This document shows, piece by piece, positions 52,269-60,158 of a stretch of DNA of 64,000 nt (positions are counted from its first letter, which is position 1; each line of letters starts with the position of its first letter). Position numbers and translations under genes: made by a program. Under the pieces are notes generated by a model. It did not search any database. It had not been told where the DNA came from and saw only the letters and a program-made list of their open reading frames with translations. The DNA comes from Bacteroidales bacterium UBA1205 (lineage in GTDB: Bacteria > Bacteroidota > Bacteroidia > Bacteroidales > WCHB1-69): assembly GCA_002309615.1 (NCBI GenBank), contig DBXT01000042.1, forward strand, positions 62,001-126,000, read 5' to 3'.

Positions 52269-54056
52269 TTATATACTGATGTTCGTTTTGGCTATCATGA
52301 ATTTATTGAATGCTTTTCGGGAAATAGAAACTGTTAATGTAAGCACCGTTACACGTCCTATAAACATAAGCACCACTATGGCAAATTTTCCCGGTACGGA
52401 CAAATAAGGGGTGATACCCATGGACGAGCCTACCGTACCACAGGCTGAGATAACTTCAAACACTATTTTCTGAAAAGGAAATTGCGGGTCGGTAATAGAC
52501 AAGGTGAATATACCTATTATTACTAATGCCATGGTGATTTGCAACACTATGAACGATTTGTTGACGGTATCAAACGATACAGCCCTGTTGCCTATGGTTA
52601 CTTGCCTGCGATTGGTAATAGAAGCCCACACCGTTTTTACCAACACATAGAATGTGGACAATTTGATACCACCGCCGGTAGAACCAGAGGAAGTACCTAT
52701 CATCATTAACACCATCATTATTACTATGGTGGAAGTGTTCAAGAAGGAAATATCCACCGTGCTGAAACCCGAAGAACGACAAGACATGGAAGTAAAGAAT
52801 GCGGCATAAATATTATCTATTGTGGAATGTCCTTTCAAATGATTGTGCTCCAACAACAGAAAGACTACTGCACCGAAAACAAGCAGTATCACCGACATTT
52901 TCAACACCAAACGGGTGGCCACTTGCAAACGATCCCAATAATGGCGGCGTTCGCCGGTTTTACGCACATTCACCATATCGTGCAAGGTAAGAAAACCTAT
53001 ACCTCCGAAAAACACCATGACAATGGTGACTGTTTGTATATAATAATTATGTATCAACATGGAATTCTGCATTCCGCCGTCCACTATGCTGAAGCCGGCA
53101 TTGTTGAATGCCGATACGGCATGGAACAAAGAGAAAAACACATTGTTAAAAGTACTTTCCGAATAAATGTTGGTAGCAGATAAATACACAAAAAGGAAAA
53201 CAAAACCTATCATTTCTATTAAAAAGGTGTAGAGCATGATTTCGCGAGTAAGACTACGTGAATTCTGCATATTGGTGTTCAACATTTCCTTGAGAATAGA
53301 CTGATAGCGTAAGTTTCCGCCCTTGTAGAACGACATAAAGAAGGTGGCAAAACAAATGATGTTCATACCGCCTAATTGTATCAAAAGCAGCATCACTATC
53401 TGTCCTTTAAAGGTAAAATCGGCAAACAAATTCAAAGTGGACAAGCCTGTAATACAACTTGCCGAAGTAGCCATAAACAATGCATCAATGAAAGATATGC
53501 CGCGGGTGGTCATTTCGGGCAACATCAACAAAAGGGTTCCTACCGTTATCAAAATAAAAAATGAAGCTATCATCATTCCGGCCGGACCTACTTTTAATTT
53601 GCTCAACACCTGTCCCAAACCCGACATCTCCATCAGCATCAACAAGAAGAAATAGCACTGCAAAAGCAACATCAAGCCGCTGCTCATGGATAAATCATCC
53701 CCGAAGAGTATGCCCAGGAAGTGAAAATGGAATATTTTGCGTAGCACAAACCATATTACCAACAATAATATCACCAAACCTTCGGACCAGTTGCGCCGTA
53801 AAAAATTGAGAGGATGCTTATTGAAGATATAGTTACAACAATATTTTATCACATAGAATACCAAACTACATTTCACCACTATATTACAAAATTGCGTGGA
53901 AAACTCCGTTTGTTCAAAACCGTAAAAGCAGATAATCACGCCCATGGTAAACAATGCGACCACTACGCCCAATGTTCGCAATACATTTTGCACCGGCTCA
54001 ATGTAATCCCACAAGCCTAATTTAATATATTCCCTTATACGATGAAAAAATTTCAT
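52269..54056 (-). CDS. TrkH/KtrB-type potassium transporter, membrane subunit
   Basis: 595 residues with about twelve hydrophobic segments. Four selectivity-filter loops are visible: SASCITGLSTL, AFNNAGFS, SCRSSGFSTVD and ACGTVGSSMGIT, each with the conserved Gly. N-terminal extra helices make it longer than classic KtrB (about 450). It forms the ion pore that takes up potassium together with the NAD-binding regulatory protein encoded just upstream. It begins two bases after that gene ends, and the DjlA-like gene follows immediately. Confidence 0.93.
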   Translation of the reverse strand: MKFFHRIREYIKLGLWDYIEPVQNVLRTLGVVVALFTMGVIICFYGFEQTEFSTQFCNIVVKCSLVFYVIKYCCNYIFNKHPLNFLRRNWSEGLVILLLVIWFVLRKIFHFHFLGILFGDDLSMSSGLMLLLQCYFFLLMLMEMSGLGQVLSKLKVGPAGMMIASFFILITVGTLLLMLPEMTTRGISFIDALFMATSASCITGLSTLNLFADFTFKGQIVMLLLIQLGGMNIICFATFFMSFYKGGNLRYQSILKEMLNTNMQNSRSLTREIMLYTFLIEMIGFVFLFVYLSATNIYSESTFNNVFFSLFHAVSAFNNAGFSIVDGGMQNSMLIHNYYIQTVTIVMVFFGGIGFLTLHDMVNVRKTGERRHYWDRLQVATRLVLKMSVILLVFGAVVFLLLEHNHLKGHSTIDNIYAAFFTSMSCRSSGFSTVDISFLNTSTIVIMMVLMMIGTSSGSTGGGIKLSTFYVLVKTVWASITNRRQVTIGNRAVSFDTVNKSFIVLQITMALVIIGIFTLSITDPQFPFQKIVFEVISACGTVGSSMGITPYLSVPGKFAIVVLMFIGRVTVLTLTVSISRKAFNKFMIAKTNISI

Positions 54057-54057
54057 G

Positions 54058-54753
54058 CTAATTGTTTATCTCCACAAATTTTTCTATATCGCGACTTTTA
54101 CCGAAAAGCACCAAAGTATCTCCTTCTTGTACGATGGTCTTGGTATCGGGAACACCTATCACATGTTTTTTCTGCACCATCGCATTCCCTTGCTTTTCAG
54201 GAAATTCTCTTTTGATGGTAATCAAACTCAATTTATATTTATCGCGTAAGTCTATTCTTTTCAAATCTTCTCCGCACACATATTGAGGGGCTACCACCTC
54301 CATGATGCAATAATCGTCCGACAAATCCAAATACGATACCATGCTGGGATTCATCAGCCGGCGAGCCAACGACCTTCCTACCTCATCTTCGGGAGAGAGT
54401 ATCTCGGTAAGCCCCATTTTTTCCAATATTATCCGCTGATTGCGACCCATGGCTCTGCACACTATTCTTTTGATGCCTAAATCCATCAACAAAGCTGTAC
54501 ACAACAAGCGTTGCTCAAAATTTGAACCTATAGCGACTATTACCACATCAAAACTGCGTATATCTTGCGACAACAACGCTCTTTTATCGGTTGCATCCAA
54601 ATTTACGGCATACGAAACCTCATCACTTATTTGGTCTATACGCTCATAATTAGTATCTATGGCCATAACCTCAGCACCATTACGCGCCAAACTTAATGCT
54701 ATGGCTCTGCCAAAATGACCTATGCCTATTACGGCGAATTTATCTGCTTTCAT
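54058..54753 (-). CDS. TrkA/KtrA-type potassium uptake regulatory subunit
   Basis: 231 residues. An N-terminal RCK domain with the Rossmann motif VIGIGHFGRAIALSLA (about 8-23) and DATDKR is followed by a C-terminal RCK_C domain (about 140-231). It binds nucleotides (NAD/ATP/ADP in family members) as a ring on the cytoplasmic face of the TrkH-type pore and gates it. First gene of the operon; the -7 box TATTTTTG lies about 20 bases upstream. Confidence 0.93.
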   Translation of the reverse strand: MKADKFAVIGIGHFGRAIALSLARNGAEVMAIDTNYERIDQISDEVSYAVNLDATDKRALLSQDIRSFDVVIVAIGSNFEQRLLCTALLMDLGIKRIVCRAMGRNQRIILEKMGLTEILSPEDEVGRSLARRLMNPSMVSYLDLSDDYCIMEVVAPQYVCGEDLKRIDLRDKYKLSLITIKREFPEKQGNAMVQKKHVIGVPDTKTIVQEGDTLVLFGKSRDIEKFVEINN

Positions 54754-54772
54754 CTTTTTTGATATAAAAAGG

Positions 54773-54780
54773 CAAAAATA
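54773..54780 (-). promoter_or_regulatory. -7 box TATTTTTG (extended TGT) for the potassium-uptake operon
   Basis: CAAAAATA on the plus strand; on the minus strand ATGTTATTTTTG precedes the trkA-like start at 54753. Confidence 0.55.
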
Positions 54781-54817
54781 ACATTTATTTTTATTATCTG
54801 CCTTTGTTTTGCCAAAA

Positions 54818-54860
54818 AAAATATTTTGGTCAAAAAAATCTTATCTTAAAATATTTTGGT
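54818..54860 (+). repeat. Two copies of a 13-bp direct repeat upstream of DUF1015 gene
   Basis: AAAATATTTTGGT occurs at 54818-54830 and 54848-54860, exactly 30 bases apart, which is about three DNA turns. Each contains the palindrome AAAATATTTT. It could be a binding site for a dimeric regulator. Confidence 0.4.
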
Positions 54861-54861
54861 G

Positions 54862-54869
54862 TATATTTG
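54862..54869 (+). promoter_or_regulatory. -7 box TATATTTG for the DUF1015 gene
   Basis: TATATTTG immediately follows the second 13-bp direct repeat. The start at 54928 is about 60 bases downstream. Confidence 0.6.
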
Positions 54870-54927
54870 CAGTTTCAAAAATAAATAACTTGGAAATACA
54901 TTTTTTTAAACTTAAAATAAAAAAGAC

Positions 54928-56178
54928 ATGGCAATAGTAAAACCATTTAAAGGATTGCGTCCTCCTAAGAATTTAGTAGAAAAAGTATCGTGTTTACCTT
55001 ACGATGTTATGAATTCAGCCGAAGCAGCACAAATGGCTGAAGGTAAAAAAGAATCCTTGTTGCATGTAACCCGTGCGGAAATAGACCTTCCGCAAGGAGT
55101 GGATCTTCATAGCGAAGTGGTGTACAACAAGGCTGTTGAAAACTTCAAAAAAATGCAAGCCAACGGTTGGCTCGTTCAAGATGATAAGCCTAAATTTTAT
55201 ATTTATGCCCAAACCATGGACGGCAGAACCCAATACGGTATAGTAGGATGTGCTTCTTCGGAAGACTATTTCAACGGTGTGATAAAAAAACACGAGCTCA
55301 CACGCATAGAAAAAGAAGAAGACCGTATGGTGCTCACACGCTACACCAATGCCAATATAGAACCTGTGTTTTTCTCTTACAAGGCAGTTCCTGAAATAGA
55401 CGCCATAGTGGAAAACATAGTAAAAAATCAAGCTCCTGAATACGATTTTGTTGCAGAAGACGGATTCGGTCACCACTTCTGGGTAATCAACGATGAGGCC
55501 ACCAACAAACGCATAGAAGAATTGTTCGCCACCAAAGTGCCTTACACCTATGTTGCCGACGGTCACCATCGTACCGCTGCCGCAAGCCGTATAGGTTTGG
55601 AACGCAAAAATCAAAATCCCAACCACACCGGCAAAGAAGAATATAATTTCTTTATGGCAGTACATTTCCCCGACAACCAATTAAAAATTATTGACTACAA
55701 CCGTGTAGTGAAAGATTTGAACGGCTTAAACAAAGATGAATTTCTCAACAAAGTAGCCCAAAAATTTGATATCCAAGATATGGGTACCGATATATTTAAA
55801 CCTGCCCGTTTACATGAATTTAGCATGTATTTAGACGGACACTGGTATAAAATGAATGCTAAGGAAGGTACCTACAACAACAACGATCCTTTGGAAATAT
55901 TGGATGTTAACGTGCTTTCTAAACATGTATTAGACCAAATTTTGGGCATAGCCGATTTACGAACCAGCAATCGTATAGACTTTGTCGGTGGTATTCGCGG
56001 CTTGGGTGAACTCAAACGCAGAGTGGATTCAGGCGAAATGGTAGTTGCATTCGCTTTGTATCCTGTATCTATGACTCAATTGATCAACATTGCCGATTCC
56101 GGCAATATCATGCCTCCCAAAACCACTTGGTTTGAACCTAAATTACGTTCAGGTTTGGCCATTCATGTTTTGGATTAA
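54928..56178 (+). CDS. DUF1015-family protein (possible kinase-like ParB/Srx fold)
   Basis: 416 residues. The N terminus, IVKPFKGLRPPKNLVEKVSCLPYDVMN, and the central TYVADGHHRTAAASRI (about 208-223) are the defining DUF1015 motifs. The DGHHR signature is shared with ParB/SerK-type proteins, where it binds phosphate, suggesting kinase or hydrolase chemistry. From memory, homologues in Bacteroidales often stand beside serC-serA; here they are absent. It has its own promoter and a strong terminator. Role inferred at best. Confidence 0.85.
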   Translation: MAIVKPFKGLRPPKNLVEKVSCLPYDVMNSAEAAQMAEGKKESLLHVTRAEIDLPQGVDLHSEVVYNKAVENFKKMQANGWLVQDDKPKFYIYAQTMDGRTQYGIVGCASSEDYFNGVIKKHELTRIEKEEDRMVLTRYTNANIEPVFFSYKAVPEIDAIVENIVKNQAPEYDFVAEDGFGHHFWVINDEATNKRIEELFATKVPYTYVADGHHRTAAASRIGLERKNQNPNHTGKEEYNFFMAVHFPDNQLKIIDYNRVVKDLNGLNKDEFLNKVAQKFDIQDMGTDIFKPARLHEFSMYLDGHWYKMNAKEGTYNNNDPLEILDVNVLSKHVLDQILGIADLRTSNRIDFVGGIRGLGELKRRVDSGEMVVAFALYPVSMTQLINIADSGNIMPPKTTWFEPKLRSGLAIHVLD

Positions 56179-56193
56179 TATTCCCTTGTTGGT

Positions 56194-56228
56194 AAAATAA
56201 AGGGAAGATGCATTCTTCCCTTTATTTT
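56194..56228. terminator. Intrinsic terminator after the DUF1015 gene
   Basis: A 14-bp perfect stem (AAAATAAAGGGAAG, loop ATGCATT) ends in a T-rich arm. The next start codon is 13 bases downstream. Confidence 0.85.
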
Positions 56229-56241
56229 TAAAATTTATTTT

Positions 56242-56829
56242 ATGCAACCGCAATTGGTATTGATAGCTAACCACGCTTTAGCAAATACTTCCCGTCAGGG
56301 TGTGATACTTCCCGAAATGAATATCTCTCCGCAGGACAAAGAGTATTATTGCTTGCGTTATATGCAACTTACCGATAAAAATGTGCAAACCACGGCTACG
56401 GACTTATGGCCGCAAGGGGAAAAGGAAATACCTTGCGTGTTCTCTTATTTGGATGTACATGTCAACGTGCAAAAACATATCATACAATTTAGATTTCCGT
56501 TTATCTATCGGGCATTTTTTGACTTTACACCTTTACGCCAAGCCATATTCAATCTGCTAAAGCCTATATTCACCGCATACGGTACCACAGAATGTGCCGT
56601 TCACCCGTCTTTTTGGGAATATTCATGGTTGCAGTACAACAATCAATGGAAATTGCAACGTTTGGAACAAATGCAACAAAAAATATTGTTCCAATGTGTA
56701 TCCTACAAACGCACTATCTTAAATTTAACACACTGCTTAGGAGAGCCCTGCCATTCGTGGCAAATGGTAAGCCAAAGCAAATACAATCGCTGGTGGCAAG
56801 GCAGTGCTTATTTGGAAAACTTAGAATAA
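56242..56829 (+). CDS. Protein of unknown function
   Basis: 195 residues, cytoplasmic by appearance: no signal peptide or membrane helix, but many Trp, Tyr and Gln residues (FWEYSWLQYNNQWKLQRLEQ, SKYNRWWQGSAY). I recognise no family. It begins just past the DUF1015 terminator and precedes two further plus-strand genes by 22 and 3 bases, so it may open an operon that ends with the nucleoside phosphorylase. No -7 box was seen, so expression may depend on readthrough. Confidence 0.6.
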   Translation: MQPQLVLIANHALANTSRQGVILPEMNISPQDKEYYCLRYMQLTDKNVQTTATDLWPQGEKEIPCVFSYLDVHVNVQKHIIQFRFPFIYRAFFDFTPLRQAIFNLLKPIFTAYGTTECAVHPSFWEYSWLQYNNQWKLQRLEQMQQKILFQCVSYKRTILNLTHCLGEPCHSWQMVSQSKYNRWWQGSAYLENLE

Positions 56830-56851
56830 TCAACGCATAAATACATTTACC

Positions 56852-57325
56852 ATGAGCTATATAGATGATGATTCCGATTATCAGGACGAAGATGAAATAA
56901 TCTTCCGACGACCTGCAGGGTTAACCACCTTGTGTATACTTACTTTTATCAACAACGGCATAGCTCTTATGTCATATATGTTTGTATTCCTTCTTTATCA
57001 CAAACTGCCTGACATTATAGAACAAGCAAAGAATTCTATGTCGCCGATATTCGCCGAACTATATTCCCAACTGGGTGAAATATACACCTCCATACCGCAA
57101 TATATCTATTTGGTGTTGGCATGCACTGCCATACTTGTGCTGGTAGGAGCCGGAGCCATGATGAAAATGCGCAGAATAGGTTTTCACCTGTACGTTGCCG
57201 CACAAATGGGATTATTATTCATGCCGAGTATATTGAGCAAAAGTTTACAAATAAATTTTTTGTCCCTTATGCTCACCATGATATTTATAGGATTATATGC
57301 CATGTATTATAAAAAAATGGAATAG
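56852..57325 (+). CDS. Small membrane protein of unknown function
   Basis: 157 residues. An acidic N terminus (DDDSDYQDEDEIIF) precedes about four hydrophobic segments: ~28-48, ~85-103, ~112-125 and ~133-150. The layout resembles small DUF-type four-helix membrane proteins, but no family was recognised. It ends with TAG at 57323-57325, three bases before the nucleoside phosphorylase, with which it is probably cotranscribed. Confidence 0.65.
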   Translation: MSYIDDDSDYQDEDEIIFRRPAGLTTLCILTFINNGIALMSYMFVFLLYHKLPDIIEQAKNSMSPIFAELYSQLGEIYTSIPQYIYLVLACTAILVLVGAGAMMKMRRIGFHLYVAAQMGLLFMPSILSKSLQINFLSLMLTMIFIGLYAMYYKKME

Positions 57326-57328
57326 AAT

Positions 57329-58189
57329 ATGATTAAAGCATCGGAAATGCCCGTCAACGCAGACGGAAGTGTATATCACTTGAATTTACAACCGCAGGAG
57401 TTGGCTCACAAAATAATATTGGTGGGCGACCCCGGCCGTGTACCCATGATATCAGCACATTTGGATACCATAGAGGTGAGAAAACAAAACAGAGAAATAG
57501 TAGTACACACGGGTACCTATCACGGAAAACGTATTTCTATACTCTCCACCGGCATGGGAACAGACAATATAGATATAGTTATCAATGAATTAGACGCATT
57601 GGTGAATATAGACTTGCAACAAAGAACCGTCAAACCGGAGCACACCACTTTGGAGTTGGTCCGCTTAGGCACTTGCGGCGGCTTGCACCCCGATATGGAA
57701 GTAAACAGTTTTATTGCCTCCCGATATAGTTTGGGAATGGATGGTTTGATACATTATTATCAACACTCTTCCGACATACATGAATATGACATTGAAAACG
57801 CATTTTTGCAAGCGGTACAATGGAAACCGGAATTTCCTCGTCCTTATGCCATAGCATGCAACAGCGATATGTTCCGCCGCATGGCTTACGACATGCCGCA
57901 AGGAATCACCCTTACCGCTTCCGGATTTTATGCCCCGCAATGCAGGGTTCTCCGCCATGAATTGGGCATGGACAATTTCTGCGAGCAATTACAAAACGTA
58001 TCATGTGGCAATATGCATTTTACCAATATGGAAATGGAGACTTCGGCTTTGTACGGGCTGAGTCGCATTATGGGTCACAAAGCCCTTACCATTTGCGTGG
58101 TGATAGCCAACAGGGCTACCAAAACTTTCAGCCGAGACTACCACCCCGCCATGGAACAATTGGTACAAACGGCATTGGAAAGAATTTAA
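57329..58189 (+). CDS. Nucleoside phosphorylase (uridine phosphorylase-like)
   Basis: 286 residues of the PNP/UDP-I superfamily. ILVGDPGRVPMIS near residue 30 is the phosphate-binding loop; STGMGTDNIDIVINEL and LVRLGTCGGLHPD follow, and NMEMETSALYGLSRIMGH (about 230-247) is the ribose/base site with Glu-Met-Glu. It splits nucleosides into base and ribose-1-phosphate for salvage. The first ~25 residues (MPVNADGSVYHLNL) are the family N-terminal beta strand. Terminator follows. Base specificity (uridine versus purine) is not resolved. Confidence 0.9.
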   Translation: MIKASEMPVNADGSVYHLNLQPQELAHKIILVGDPGRVPMISAHLDTIEVRKQNREIVVHTGTYHGKRISILSTGMGTDNIDIVINELDALVNIDLQQRTVKPEHTTLELVRLGTCGGLHPDMEVNSFIASRYSLGMDGLIHYYQHSSDIHEYDIENAFLQAVQWKPEFPRPYAIACNSDMFRRMAYDMPQGITLTASGFYAPQCRVLRHELGMDNFCEQLQNVSCGNMHFTNMEMETSALYGLSRIMGHKALTICVVIANRATKTFSRDYHPAMEQLVQTALERI

Positions 58190-58216
58190 GAATCGCCGGT
58201 ATTTTTTAAAACACAA

Positions 58217-58249
58217 AAAAAAACAGGCTGCATGGCAGCCTGTTTTTTT
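58217..58249. terminator. Bidirectional intrinsic terminator
   Basis: A 15-bp perfect stem (AAAAAAACAGGCTGC, loop ATG), with a T-run on each strand. It serves the nucleoside phosphorylase on plus and the M49-like gene on minus. Confidence 0.92.
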
Positions 58250-58265
58250 ATCGTATATGCTGATT

Positions 58266-59912
58266 TTATTTCAATTTCAGAGATTTTTTACCTTGTATAA
58301 AATTGATATCCACAGGAATATTACTGTTGGCAATGGTTTCCAAGTCTGCTGCCAAAGTGTTGGATATTATCGAATTTTCTTTGTTATACGATGTGGCATA
58401 GTCCAAATCGCCTTCTCCTTCCACTTTTAATATCAAAGCAGCCCAATTGGCCATAGCCATTTTGGCTTTGTCAATGTCTACATGATATTTTCCGTTGTTC
58501 CCGCGAATGAATGCACCTTCTTTTTCAAAGAAATTGAAGCACATCATATTGGCTTGCCCGTGAGCATCGGCGCTACCGAAACGAACCGAACGGAACAATC
58601 CTGCTATAAAGGTAGTGTAAGCTTCTTCTACCGTAATATTGGTGATTTCCCCTTTTTCTATTAATTTTTGTACCATATACAATCCCAAAATGTCGGCTTT
58701 GGCTTCTTCCCAATTGCTATATTGCACTTGAAGAGCTTCTCTTACGGCACCTTTGCCCGTAACGGTATTTTTTATACCCAAACCATGAGCTACTTCGTGG
58801 AAAGTTACATTCCAGAAGAATGCATCGAATTTGATATTTTGAATTTGTTCTTCATCAATTAAAATATTAGCGATAGGCATTAATATTTTGTCAAATTTTG
58901 CCTGCATGGCATTTCTTAACTGCAAACGGCGTGTGCCTTTTTCCAAATGCACTCTTTCATCATTGGGAAGATTAATGGCAATGGTTTTGCTGCCTGAATT
59001 ACAATCGCCGGCATAATACAATGCGTCGTACACATTCAAATCCGATTCTGTACCGGGAACTTCTTTTTTATATTTAGGATCACAAGGCAATTCGGTTTGC
59101 AAAGCAGGTAACATAGATATAAATTTGGCTAAATTCTTGCTGGCTTCAGCATCTTTTAACAATACAAAAGCTTCGTAGGCGGCTTTGTGTCCGTAAAGCT
59201 GGTCTTCATAATTTTCAACAGGACCTACTACAAAGTCTATATTACTGTTTTTCATATTCATCCAAGCAGTATCACTTGAAAAATAATCGTCTGTTTGGAA
59301 TGCTTTGATACGTTCGGTAAGATAATTTTTCAAACCTTCGTCTTCGGCCAAATCGGCAGCTTTTTGCATCAATTCACACACCTTGTCTAATTGGGTTTTA
59401 AAATAATCTTTATACCATACCGACTGTAATTTACCTTCTTGATTGCGAACTATCATGGTATACAAACTGTTTTTATTGGTATCGGCGAAAGCTTCAAATT
59501 CTTCTTTTGTGATGTCGGCAGGATAAAATTGTGCACCCGGAGCCCTTTCCGGCCAATTGGCAACAAACGGTTTCCAATTATCCAAACGATCCCATACTCC
59601 ATAATTAATTGCAACATAACGTTTTGTCCATTCGTCTGTAATGGTATCCAATACAGATTTATCGCCAAAAGCTTGTTGCCAGAACAAATCATCCATGATA
59701 TCGGCTATATCGATAAAAATGCTCAATATCTGACGTTCGTTATCGGTTAACTGACTTAAATCGGCAGTGAGTTCATAATCGGCAAATGCTTCCACTTTTT
59801 TTTGCATATCCGATGCTTCTTCCGTAACTTCTTCTTGTTGTTTGTGACCACAACTCATACAAAGTGCTATCACCATAATCATGGAACTAATAGAAATAAA
59901 ATATTTTCTCAT
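58266..59912 (-). CDS. M49-like (dipeptidyl peptidase III family) zinc metallopeptidase lipoprotein
   Basis: 548 residues. The lipoprotein signal ends LCMSC (Cys21). The zinc site TFHEVAHGLGIKN (about 369-381) has a five-residue HExxH, rather than the six-residue HExxGH of classic DPP III, and the third ligand region WEEAKADILG (about 400-409) matches the EExxAD of the family. A shorter HExxH motif is known in some bacterial M49 enzymes. It would remove dipeptides from peptide N termini in the periplasm. A well-formed extended promoter lies upstream. Monocistronic. Confidence 0.8.
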   Translation of the reverse strand: MRKYFISISSMIMVIALCMSCGHKQQEEVTEEASDMQKKVEAFADYELTADLSQLTDNERQILSIFIDIADIMDDLFWQQAFGDKSVLDTITDEWTKRYVAINYGVWDRLDNWKPFVANWPERAPGAQFYPADITKEEFEAFADTNKNSLYTMIVRNQEGKLQSVWYKDYFKTQLDKVCELMQKAADLAEDEGLKNYLTERIKAFQTDDYFSSDTAWMNMKNSNIDFVVGPVENYEDQLYGHKAAYEAFVLLKDAEASKNLAKFISMLPALQTELPCDPKYKKEVPGTESDLNVYDALYYAGDCNSGSKTIAINLPNDERVHLEKGTRRLQLRNAMQAKFDKILMPIANILIDEEQIQNIKFDAFFWNVTFHEVAHGLGIKNTVTGKGAVREALQVQYSNWEEAKADILGLYMVQKLIEKGEITNITVEEAYTTFIAGLFRSVRFGSADAHGQANMMCFNFFEKEGAFIRGNNGKYHVDIDKAKMAMANWAALILKVEGEGDLDYATSYNKENSIISNTLAADLETIANSNIPVDINFIQGKKSLKLK

Positions 59913-59973
59913 ATCGGTTGAATTTAAGATTAATTATTATTGTTTCCCAAATATATTTTCTCGGTTTACGATG

Positions 59974-59981
59974 CAAAGATA
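59974..59981 (-). promoter_or_regulatory. -7 box TATCTTTG (extended TGC) for the M49-like gene
   Basis: On the minus strand the sequence reads AAAAAATGCTATCTTTG, 61 bases before the start at 59912. Confidence 0.65.
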
Positions 59982-60118
59982 GCATTTTTTTATTATTACT
60001 ATCCGCAAAAAATAAAGAAAAAAAAACGTTAGGTGATGTGTGTAGACCCGATACTATAAAATATGGCAAAAGATGTATTTTCTTGAAGCAACTTCACCTA
60101 TAATAAAGCAAAAAATGC

Positions 60119-60126
60119 TATTTTTG
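60119..60126 (+). promoter_or_regulatory. -7 box TATTTTTG (extended TGC) for the M6 protease
   Basis: AAAAAATGCTATTTTTG lies 32 bases before the start at 60159; the box has one T where most here have C. Confidence 0.6.
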
Positions 60127-60158
60127 CATTTTATATAAACCAGAAGCATTCCTGAAAA

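Noticed and set aside
55015..55680. A 221-codon antisense frame inside the DUF1015 gene
   Set aside because: Cys- and His-rich composition typical of antisense reading; no start signal or domain.
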